A stretch of DNA of 5,067 bases from NCBI GenBank assembly GCA_029934755.1, contig JAOZLQ010000164.1:1-5067 (forward strand), written 5' to 3'. Both the position numbers and the translations under genes were made by a program. A model generated the notes under the pieces. The model saw nothing but the letters and a program-made list of their open reading frames with translations, was not told where the DNA came from and did no database searches. Origin of the DNA: Desulfuromusa sp. Lineage in GTDB: Bacteria; Desulfobacterota; Desulfuromonadia; Desulfuromonadales; Geopsychrobacteraceae. Shown piece by piece: positions 1-5,067 of this stretch (the first letter of the stretch is position 1; every line of letters starts with the position of its first letter).

Positions 1-498
1 TTGCCCCTCATCATCGACACCAATCAATAACGAACCACCCTCACTATTCATAAAAGCAGCTAGCGTTTTTAGTACGGCACCTTCGAGCCCTTTATTGACG
101 CCATTTTGTTTAATATCCCAGCGGAAACTTGACTTGAACTCAAGGCGACCACTTTCACCTTGAGCTATGATGGAGACAATGTCCCGACCGATTTCATTCT
201 GCAGATTTTCTATCATCCTGCGATTGGTATTAAATCGTTGAAGGACGAAATAGAAGAAAAGACCAACGACTACACCAACAATGCCAAAAAGAAGACTACC
301 AAGTAATCGTTCTCCCAAAATGGTTTTGGTGAATTTATGCAGAACGTAGCCAATGGCTGAGTTAAATTCATAAACCTGTACCTGCAAACCCCTGACATAT
401 TCTTGATAACTCATAAAGTCGTGGACAGGGTAAAATATGAACACGCTGGCAAAAAAACCAATAATAACAAACACAATAATATTAGGGCGATAGTTCAT
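1..498 (-). CDS. Membrane-anchored Schlafen-type AlbA_2 domain protein, 3' end missing (N-terminal 166 codons)
   Basis: The reading frame is open on the minus strand from an ATG at 498-496 to the window edge, so the C-terminus is outside. Two hydrophobic helices are visible, at about residues 7-23 and 65-86. Between them lie about 40 residues predicted to face the periplasm. Arg88, Arg93 and Arg94 after the second helix place the rest in the cytoplasm. A polar, possibly helical linker (88-112) leads into the start of an AlbA_2 (Schlafen AlbA_2, PF04326-like) domain. Its hallmarks are E115 and E120 in the ESGRLEFKSS stretch, AAFMNSEGG at 147-155 and LLIGVDDEG at 157-165. In this family the domain binds nucleic acid or acts as a nuclease, and in bacteria it often precedes regulatory or ATPase-like regions. 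What follows here is unknown. The start is supported by AAGGA six bases upstream. The gene is divergent from the lipoprotein gene, so a shared function is not implied. The family call is fairly sure; the function is not. Confidence 0.8.
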   Translation of the reverse strand, partial: MNYRPNIIVFVIIGFFASVFIFYPVHDFMSYQEYVRGLQVQVYEFNSAIGYVLHKFTKTILGERLLGSLLFGIVGVVVGLFFYFVLQRFNTNRRMIENLQNEIGRDIVSIIAQGESGRLEFKSSFRWDIKQNGVNKGLEGAVLKTLAAFMNSEGGSLLIGVDDEGQ

Positions 499-503
499 AA
501 ATT

Positions 504-510
504 ATCCTTG
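504..510 (-). promoter_or_regulatory. Ribosome binding site of the AlbA_2 gene
   Basis: Read on the minus strand this is CAAGGAT, with the AAGGA core six bases before the ATG at 498-496. It fixes the start of the left-hand gene, whose coding region is otherwise incomplete in the window. Confidence 0.7.
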
Positions 511-537
511 TACGCTATATACAATCAGGAGAAAAGC

Positions 538-565
538 TTGATATATGACAGAATTAGTGTTTAAT
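538..565 (+). promoter_or_regulatory. Candidate sigma70-type promoter for the lipoprotein gene
   Basis: A -35 box TTGATA (538-543, 5 of 6 consensus bases) lies 16 bases from a -10 box TTTAAT (560-565, 5 of 6). Transcription would start near 572, giving a leader of about 137 nt before the ATG at 709. The surroundings are AT-rich, so a chance match is possible. Confidence 0.35.
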
Positions 566-570
566 ACACT
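556..570. repeat. Palindrome AGTGT-TTAAT-ACACT, operator-like
   Basis: Five-base perfect arms flank a five-base centre. The palindrome sits across the candidate -10 box of the rightward promoter, where a bound repressor would block polymerase. It is short and could arise by chance. No regulator gene is visible in the window to pair with it. Confidence 0.35.
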
Positions 571-694
571 TATTTGCAATCAATAGGATGTGTGAAGAGT
601 CGCGTAAAATCAAGTTTTTTAGATGGTCAGAAGATGGTGCCAAGACAAACAGCAGCATAATACCTGATCGTGGTTATTATTCTTATATTCCCTT

Positions 695-701
695 GAAAGG
701 A
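695..701 (+). promoter_or_regulatory. Ribosome binding site of the lipoprotein gene
   Basis: GAAAGGA ends seven bases before the ATG at 709, a normal spacing. It supports this start, which also gives a proper lipoprotein signal sequence. Confidence 0.7.
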
Positions 702-708
702 TCGACAA

Positions 709-1332
709 ATGAATAAACGTATTGTGCTGTTTTTGGTTGTATCGCTATTTACATTCAGCGGCTGTGCTAGTACTAAACTGGTTTCAACTTGGAGCCAACC
801 AGGGTTTAGTGGACCGTCCTTGAAGCGGGTTTTGATTCTGGCGGTGTCGAATAATGAGATGCGGCGGCGTATTTACGAGGATTCCTTTGTACAAAAGTTG
901 CAAGCTGAGGGTGTCGAAGCAATTGCCAGTCATACGATGGTTGCAACATTGGACAAAGACAAAGAAGAGAGTAAAAAGTTAATCAAAGCTGCGGTGGCTC
1001 AAGCAGCTGCGGATAGTGTGCTTGTTACGACTCTCACAGGTGTCGAAAATGATGAGCAATACGTCCCAGCCTCCACGGTCTATGTTCCTCGTCGTGGTGG
1101 TGCCTATGGTATGTATGGATTTTATGGCTATTCACATGGAGTCATATACCAGCCAGGTTACACCATCGACAATACCACGGTTAAACTCCACGCTACTGTT
1201 TTTTCGGCCAAAACTGGAGAGATGTTGTGGGCAGGTGATACTCGTAGTTTGAATCCAGATTCTGCCAGAGCAGTCATTCATGAAAACATTGAACTCATCA
1301 ACGCTGCTATGAAAAAAGATGGGTTGCTCTGA
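709..1332 (+). CDS. Predicted outer-membrane lipoprotein of unknown function
   Basis: The protein has 207 residues. A basic start (MNKR) and a hydrophobic stretch (5-16) end in FSGC, with Cys19 as the predicted lipidated residue. Ala20 follows rather than Asp, which in the E. coli Lol rule favours the outer membrane. The mature part begins with a compact alpha/beta pattern: strand KRVLILAVSN at 39-48, a helix around 50-67, then a second helix-rich part at 82-103 and a strand VLVTTLTGV at 104-112. A Gly/Tyr/Arg-rich segment (128-151, with repeated Y-G pairs) looks like a flexible loop or insertion. The C-terminal part (157-176), with VKLHATVFSAKTGEMLW, resembles the closing strands seen in small CsgG/LpoB/TolB-N-like lipoproteins. 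That fold resemblance is an impression, not an assignment. It lies 122 bp upstream of the efflux operon on the same strand and may be co-transcribed. I do not recognise a characterised homologue. Confidence 0.85.
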   Translation: MNKRIVLFLVVSLFTFSGCASTKLVSTWSQPGFSGPSLKRVLILAVSNNEMRRRIYEDSFVQKLQAEGVEAIASHTMVATLDKDKEESKKLIKAAVAQAAADSVLVTTLTGVENDEQYVPASTVYVPRRGGAYGMYGFYGYSHGVIYQPGYTIDNTTVKLHATVFSAKTGEMLWAGDTRSLNPDSARAVIHENIELINAAMKKDGLL

Positions 1333-1346
1333 TTCAATTGGTTGAA
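1333..1346 (+). repeat. Inverted repeat right after the lipoprotein stop codon
   Basis: TTCAA-TTGG-TTGAA forms a five-base-pair stem with a four-base loop, starting one base after the TGA. It is AT-rich and not followed by a T-run, so it does not qualify as an intrinsic terminator. It may slightly stabilise the mRNA end or be chance. Confidence 0.35.
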
Positions 1347-1358
1347 ATACCTCGTCTG

Positions 1359-1374
1359 ATCGACGGGGGTCGAT
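1359..1374 (+). repeat. Perfect 6-bp inverted repeat with GGGG loop
   Basis: ATCGAC-GGGG-GTCGAT is a perfect hairpin in the gap before the channel gene. The left arm can alternatively pair upstream (CTCGTC at 1351-1356 with GACGGG at 1362-1367, one G-U), so two mutually exclusive structures are possible. No T-run follows. A leader structure or a protein-binding site are both possible. Confidence 0.45.
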
Positions 1375-1388
1375 GTTGAAATTGCATT

Positions 1389-1403
1389 CGGGGACAGCTC
1401 CCG
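1389..1403 (+). repeat. GC-rich hairpin CGGGG-ACAGC-TCCCG, REP-like
   Basis: A five-pair stem (one G-U) closes a five-base loop. The GGGGACAG core resembles the GC-rich hairpins of REP elements mobilised by RAYT transposases, as I remember them. Only one copy is present in this window, so that reading is tentative. It lies 52 bases before the channel ATG and has no T-run. Confidence 0.35.
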
Positions 1404-1444
1404 CCAGAGCCTTGTAGGTTGTTTCCGTCTATTTTGTAATAAAC

Positions 1445-1450
1445 AGGAGG
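1445..1450 (+). promoter_or_regulatory. Strong ribosome binding site deciding the channel start at 1455
   Basis: AGGAGG is a perfect anti-16S match. It is four bases from the ATG at 1455 but only one base from the in-frame GTG at 1452. The ATG is therefore taken as the start, although the frame is open from the GTG. The difference is one residue and does not alter the signal peptide. Confidence 0.8.
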
Positions 1451-1454
1451 TGTG

Positions 1455-3836
1455 ATGGCGAGAGTAAAATCCATATTTTTAAGGATTATTCCCGTTTGTT
1501 CCTTAGTTCTGGTGTTTTTATTTTTTGGTTCTCCTGCCTTTTCACAAAGATTCAACTCTTCCGATCCTGTTCATATCGGCCTGTTGCTTGATAGCGCCGA
1601 TGAAACAAGTGGAAAATTTATAATTCACCTGCAGGATGAAGTAGAAAGCCTCCTTGGCAATCAGTATTCAATTAGTTTGCCTGTTTCAAAACGGCTTGTT
1701 ACTGATTGGTCTATCAAAAAATCTCTGTCAGGGTATCAATTGCTGTTGAATGACCCTGAAGTTGATATCATTGTTGTCGCGGGATCTTTAAGTGCTGCCC
1801 TCATAGCCCAGCAGAAGGAATTTACTAAACCTTCAATTTTATTTGGTATCCTTGATTATGAGCTGCAAGAAGTCCCTTTGACCAGAGACAAGAGATCTGG
1901 GGTTCATAACCTGACTTACATTCTTGAAGCCCATAAGTTCAAGGAAGAGCTGGATAATTTTCATACTGTATTCCCCTTTCAAAATTTAACCGTCATCATC
2001 GACAAAAAACTTTCCACGTTGATTCCAAATTTGGAAGCCCTCTTGACAACCCTTGTTACTTTGAAGGGCAGTCAGAGCCAACTTTGTTATTTCAATGGTG
2101 ACATCAACTCATTGATAAGTCATTTGCCAGATAACACCGATGCAGTTTTTTTGGGTGGTTTGTTCTCCATGCCAGATGAACAAAAGCAAGCGCTGATTGA
2201 TCACATTCGATTATTGAAATTACCAAGCTACTCTTATCAAGGGGTAGCAGATGTCAAGTCAGGTGTCCTTGCGGGATCGATATTGGAAGCCAACTGGCAA
2301 AAAATTGGACGCAGAACGGCACTCAATATTGAAAGAATTCTCAACGGAGAAGATCCAGCAGAGTTTCTGACCTTGATGGACTTTTCACGCCGTTTAACCC
2401 TGAATATGCACACGGCAAAAGCAATTGATTTTTCACCCAATTGGCAAACTTTGGCTCAGTCAGAGCAGATTGCAATCGATCAGATTGAAAGCTCACGAAT
2501 CATAACCCTTGAATCTGCAATTCAAGAGGCCCTAAAAGCGAACCTTGGTCTGGATATCGGGCGACAATCGGTAGAATCTGCAGCTGAAGATGTTGCCCAA
2601 GCACGCGCAGCAATGCGGCCTTCTTTGCAGTTATCAACATCGGCAACTCAGATTGATGAGGAGCATGCAGGATTAACCCAGGCCGAACGAACGATTAACG
2701 GAGCTCTGACTCTGGATCAGTTACTTTTCTCAGAACCTGTCAGGGCAAATTTTGCGGTTCAAAAATACAACTTGAAATCTACCCAGGAAGCGTATCGAGA
2801 AACCACGTTGGATACGGTTTTATTCGTTGGTCATCAGTTCCTGGCAATCCTCCAGGCTCAGGCAAACGAACGAATCAGCCGTAATAATTTAGCACTCGTC
2901 CGTAAAAACTATGAAGTCGCAGAATATCGCCAGCGGGTTGGTTACGCCGGTGGTGCTGATGTGTACCGGTTGGAGAGTGAGCTAGCAACAGCGACAAGTC
3001 AGCTTTTGGCTGCACAAAGCAGCCTCTGGCAAGCTAAAATTGATTTGAATGATTCTTTACACCGCCCATTGACCGAAGATTTTTCTGTAGAAGACGTTCA
3101 ACTTGAAAGTAATCTTTTACGGCGCTATGGCGGGGATCAAATTCACGCAGCAGTTAAAAATCCAAAAGCTTTAAAACAATTGACCCAATTTTTAGTTGTG
3201 GAAGCCCTTGATAGTGTCCCAGAGCTTGAACAGCTCAGACAGGCTCTCGCTGCACAAGAAAGAATTCTGCTAAGTAACCAACGACGGCGGTGGCTCCCAG
3301 ATCTCAGTTTGAATGCCTCCGTTAATGAGGTTCTTGACCGGAGTGGTACCGGGTCGAGTAGTAATTCTACCGACGATACCAGCTGGAACCTTGGTGCTCT
3401 GGCCAGATGGAATCTGTTTGAAGGGGGAGCCATCTCATCGGAAACACGGCAAGCAAGGATAGAAAGCCATAAACTACGCAAACAATTGCAAGAGGCCAGC
3501 CGGGGGATCGAACTGCAGCTGCGTAAAGCCGTCCTTGACTTGAGAGTTCTCTCTGCTGATTTAAAGCTCTCCAGCTCAGCGGCTGAAGCTGCCGAGAAAA
3601 ACTACAAGTTAGTACAGGATGCTTACGAACAGGGTGCTGCGACCGTTACTGCCTTGCTTGATGCCCAGAATTCGGCCTTATCAGCAGAACAGTCGGCCGC
3701 AAACTCTGTCTATAACTATTACTTAGGTGTATTACAGCTTGAACGTGCATTTGGAAACTTCTCTGTGACCAGTTCATTAACTGAACAGCAAGATTTCTTT
3801 GCCAGATTTCAAGAATTTATGGCAGCTCAGCCATAA
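1455..3836 (+). CDS. Fusion of periplasmic substrate-binding domain and TolC-type outer-membrane channel
   Basis: The protein has 793 residues; ordinary TolC proteins have about 420-490. A Sec signal peptide (1-30, cleavage after AFS) has no lipobox. Residues 37-338 match the ABC_sub_bind (PF04392, COG2984) periplasmic binding fold over its full usual length. Recognisable parts are lobe 1 with DPEVDIIVVAGS (100-111), the GVHNLT turn (149-154), lobe 2 with NTDAVFLGGL (227-236), and the closing GVLAG...GRRTALNIERILNGEDPAE (270-302) and LTLNMHTAKAI (314-324). After a linker of about 10 residues, 348-770 is a complete two-repeat outer-membrane efflux protein (OEP). Repeat 1 spans 350-540, with LLFSEP (423-428) and RVGYAGGADVYRLESELA (494-511). 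Repeat 2 spans 589-768, with RWNLFEGG (651-658) and QGAATVTALLDAQ (726-738). The channel would trimerise in the outer membrane, with the binding domains in the periplasm. No ABC permease or ATPase lies in the window. The next genes encode an RND adaptor and pump, so the likely role is the exit duct of an RND pump. The bound ligand is unknown; COG2984 relatives include amino-acid binders. Confidence 0.9.
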   Translation: MARVKSIFLRIIPVCSLVLVFLFFGSPAFSQRFNSSDPVHIGLLLDSADETSGKFIIHLQDEVESLLGNQYSISLPVSKRLVTDWSIKKSLSGYQLLLNDPEVDIIVVAGSLSAALIAQQKEFTKPSILFGILDYELQEVPLTRDKRSGVHNLTYILEAHKFKEELDNFHTVFPFQNLTVIIDKKLSTLIPNLEALLTTLVTLKGSQSQLCYFNGDINSLISHLPDNTDAVFLGGLFSMPDEQKQALIDHIRLLKLPSYSYQGVADVKSGVLAGSILEANWQKIGRRTALNIERILNGEDPAEFLTLMDFSRRLTLNMHTAKAIDFSPNWQTLAQSEQIAIDQIESSRIITLESAIQEALKANLGLDIGRQSVESAAEDVAQARAAMRPSLQLSTSATQIDEEHAGLTQAERTINGALTLDQLLFSEPVRANFAVQKYNLKSTQEAYRETTLDTVLFVGHQFLAILQAQANERISRNNLALVRKNYEVAEYRQRVGYAGGADVYRLESELATATSQLLAAQSSLWQAKIDLNDSLHRPLTEDFSVEDVQLESNLLRRYGGDQIHAAVKNPKALKQLTQFLVVEALDSVPELEQLRQALAAQERILLSNQRRRWLPDLSLNASVNEVLDRSGTGSSSNSTDDTSWNLGALARWNLFEGGAISSETRQARIESHKLRKQLQEASRGIELQLRKAVLDLRVLSADLKLSSSAAEAAEKNYKLVQDAYEQGAATVTALLDAQNSALSAEQSAANSVYNYYLGVLQLERAFGNFSVTSSLTEQQDFFARFQEFMAAQP

Positions 3837-3847
3837 TTTATCACTAT

Positions 3848-3851
3848 GGGA
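3848..3851 (+). promoter_or_regulatory. Weak ribosome binding site of the adaptor gene
   Basis: GGGA lies five bases before the ATG at 3857. A second in-frame ATG at 3863 (residue 3) would sit 11 bases away, so the first is preferred. The 20-bp gap after the channel stop (TAA at 3834-3836) has no room for a promoter and points to co-transcription. Confidence 0.5.
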
Positions 3852-3856
3852 TAATC

Positions 3857-4948
3857 ATGAAAATGATACGGATTTTAAAAAGATTCATCTTGCTGTCAGT
3901 TTTATTGTGCGCAGCCTGTACCTCTGAAGCCCCTCCACAACCCGAGGTTCTGCGGCCTGTACGATATCACGTAGTAAGTGCAGATAGTGTCAGCACCACT
4001 CGAAGCTTTTCGGGGGTCTCGGTTGCGGCAACAGAAACAAAAATCAGCTTCAGGGTCGGAGGATCACTGGAAAAGCTCATTGTTAAAGTTGGGCAAAAGG
4101 TCAAACGAGGCGACCTTATCGCTTCATTGGACGATTGGGACATGCAGCTGAAATACGAAGAAGCAAAAGCTTCTGTCCTTAATGCGCAAGTCCAGGAAAG
4201 TACTGCCAATGCCAACCTGATCAGAGTCAGAGAGCTTTACGAAAACAATAATGTTGCTTTGAGTGAATATGAGCAGGCAAAAAACACCTATGCCTCTGCC
4301 AAAGCCGACTTTGAGGTGCAAAAAAAGCAACTGGATCAGCACAAAAGTCAGCTCCAGTATACAGTTATCAAATCACCGATGAACGGCATCGTGACAGAGA
4401 TACCAGTGGCTAAAAATGAGAATATCAGTGCTGGTGAAGTTGTTGCAATTCTGTCATCCAGTGAAGATATCGAAATCGAGATTGGTGTTCCCGAAACATA
4501 TATCGCCCCAATTCAAACCGGAATGGATGCAGAAGTGATATTTTCATCCCTGCCAACGCAGCACTTTGCTGGCGTAGTTACTGAGGTCGCATACGTTGCA
4601 GCAGAATATTCTACTTATCCGGTCACCATCAGGTTAAAGAAACCGGCATCTGAGTTGCGCCCCGGTATGCCTGCAGAAGCAACCTTTGCCTTTTTAAAAG
4701 CGGGTGAAGCACTTTTTGCCCCTAGTAATGCGATAGCTGAAGATACGGAAGGAACCTATGTTTTTCTCGTTCAAAAATCAGACATTGACAAAGAAGGAAT
4801 CATCGAACGCAGGGCTGTTGTTGTCGGAGAATTGACAGATCGAGGATTCATTGTCCGTGAGGGGCTACAGGAAGGCGATGCCGTGGTGACCTCCGGGGTG
4901 AGTAAAATCAGCGATGGCATGAAAGTCCGTTTCGACTCTTCTCTTTAG
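3857..4948 (+). CDS. RND efflux periplasmic adaptor (membrane fusion protein), probable lipoprotein
   Basis: The protein has 363 residues, typical for the HlyD/AcrA-type adaptor family, which joins an inner-membrane RND pump to an outer-membrane channel. A hydrophobic N-terminus (10-20) ends in LCAAC, with Cys21 as the probable lipidation site. Cys18 at the -3 position is not standard, so plain secretion with an uncleaved anchor is an alternative. Domains in order: first lipoyl half with GGSLEKLIVKVGQKVKRGDLI (68-88), an alpha-helical hairpin (about 94-165), and second lipoyl half with YTVIKSPMNGIVTEI (168-182). Then come a beta-barrel (about 203-280, including LRPGMPAEATF at 267-277) and a membrane-proximal domain (about 285-360, with GLQEGDAVVTSG at 336-347). 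In the hairpin the channel-contact RLS motif appears as R123, L127 and Ala134 in place of Ser, judged by alignment to AcrA R128/L132/S139 from memory. It sits between the channel and pump genes. Confidence 0.93.
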   Translation: MKMIRILKRFILLSVLLCAACTSEAPPQPEVLRPVRYHVVSADSVSTTRSFSGVSVAATETKISFRVGGSLEKLIVKVGQKVKRGDLIASLDDWDMQLKYEEAKASVLNAQVQESTANANLIRVRELYENNNVALSEYEQAKNTYASAKADFEVQKKQLDQHKSQLQYTVIKSPMNGIVTEIPVAKNENISAGEVVAILSSSEDIEIEIGVPETYIAPIQTGMDAEVIFSSLPTQHFAGVVTEVAYVAAEYSTYPVTIRLKKPASELRPGMPAEATFAFLKAGEALFAPSNAIAEDTEGTYVFLVQKSDIDKEGIIERRAVVVGELTDRGFIVREGLQEGDAVVTSGVSKISDGMKVRFDSSL

Positions 4949-4963
4949 AAATACAACATAATT

Positions 4964-5067
4964 ATGAATCTGACTCAAGTTGCAATTAAAAATAAAAGCC
5001 TGTTTTTCTCTCTTCTGATTATTGTCCTTTTGGGAGGCATGAGTGCATTTAACGATATGCCTCGCGA
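4964..5067 (+). CDS. RND efflux transporter, inner-membrane permease, 5' end only
   Basis: 34 complete codons are present before the window edge. MNLTQVAIKNKSLF is followed by a hydrophobic helix (about 13-29) and then FNDMPR. This is the usual opening of AcrB-like RND permeases: a short amphipathic start, TM1, then a conserved Pro-Arg before the acidic E/D-P segment. Family members are proton-driven antiporters of about 1,000 residues working as trimers, with twelve membrane helices and large periplasmic loops. None of the catalytic TM4/TM10 charged residues can be seen here. The gene starts 15 bp after the adaptor stop, which makes a channel-adaptor-pump operon. There is no good Shine-Dalgarno sequence before the ATG, so translation is probably coupled to the adaptor. 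The gene order and N-terminus make the family call firm despite the short piece. Substrate class cannot be judged. Confidence 0.85.
   Translation, partial: MNLTQVAIKNKSLFFSLLIIVLLGGMSAFNDMPR

Larger units (their letters stand above)
499..708. other. Divergent intergenic region, 210 bp
   Basis: This AT-rich stretch separates the leftward AlbA_2 gene from the rightward lipoprotein gene and must hold the promoters of both. I find one plausible rightward promoter (538-565), a palindrome lying over its -10 box (556-570) and a short direct repeat (621-638). I could not find a convincing leftward promoter, a tRNA, a small ORF with a ribosome binding site, or a terminator. Confidence 0.6.

Noticed and set aside
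574..583. FNR/CRP-like half-sites (TTG-CAAT-CAA)
   Set aside because: The arms are only three bases long and do not fit the TTGAT-N4-ATCAA pattern.
1016..1252. 78-codon frame inside the lipoprotein gene, same strand
   Set aside because: It lies entirely within a well-supported gene in another frame and has no ribosome binding site.
1333..1403. Rho-independent terminator between the lipoprotein and channel genes
   Set aside because: None of the hairpins is followed by a run of T, and the stems are short.
1412..1440. Possible promoter TTGTAG-17-TGTAAT for the channel gene
   Set aside because: The -35 matches only 3 of 6, and transcription would start inside the AGGAGG ribosome binding site, giving an untranslatable or leaderless message.
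1334..1555. 73-codon open frame on the minus strand over the gap and the channel signal peptide
   Set aside because: It overlaps the strong ribosome binding site and start of the channel gene, and its product has no recognisable domain or sensible signal.
3143..3481. 112-codon minus-strand frame inside the channel gene
   Set aside because: It is rich in Arg, Ser and Leu, as expected from the antisense of an Ala/Glu/Gln-rich coding region. No start signal or domain is seen.
1..5067. CRISPR array, tRNA, rRNA or insertion sequence
   Set aside because: I found no regularly spaced repeats, no cloverleaf-like stretch, no terminal inverted repeats and no transposase. Nearly all sequence is accounted for by the five genes.

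Overview
The window reads as a piece of Gram-negative bacterial chromosome. It carries two Sec signal sequences with lipoprotein-type cysteines, one cleavable Sec signal peptide, and outer-membrane and inner-membrane parts of a tripartite efflux pump. AT-rich intergenic DNA, good Shine-Dalgarno sites and the gene types would fit a Desulfuromonas/Geobacter-like (Desulfobacterota) or gammaproteobacterial host. That placement is inference only; no rRNA or other taxonomic marker is present.

Layout. Positions 1-498 (minus strand) hold the first 166 codons of a gene running off the left edge. It encodes two membrane segments followed by the start of a Schlafen-type AlbA_2 domain. Positions 499-708 are a 210-bp divergent intergenic region with a plausible rightward promoter overlapped by a small palindrome. 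Positions 709-1332 encode a 207-residue lipoprotein of unknown function. Positions 1333-1454 are a non-coding gap with three small inverted repeats and a strong ribosome binding site. Positions 1455-3836 encode a 793-residue protein joining a complete periplasmic substrate-binding domain (ABC_sub_bind-like) to a complete TolC-type outer-membrane channel. Positions 3857-4948 encode an RND periplasmic adaptor. From 4964 to the right edge is the start of an RND inner-membrane pump.

The last three genes (gaps of 20 and 15 bp, same strand) look like one operon encoding channel, adaptor and pump. The pump would export a substrate from the periplasm or inner membrane, the adaptor would bridge it to the channel, and the channel would release the substrate outside. 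The unusual part is the substrate-binding domain at the N-terminus of the channel. It suggests that solute capture or sensing is physically tied to the exit duct. The lipoprotein gene upstream may belong to the same transcription unit, but the 122-bp gap leaves this open. The fusion channel is the strongest candidate for a poorly described system here; the membrane-anchored AlbA_2 protein is second.
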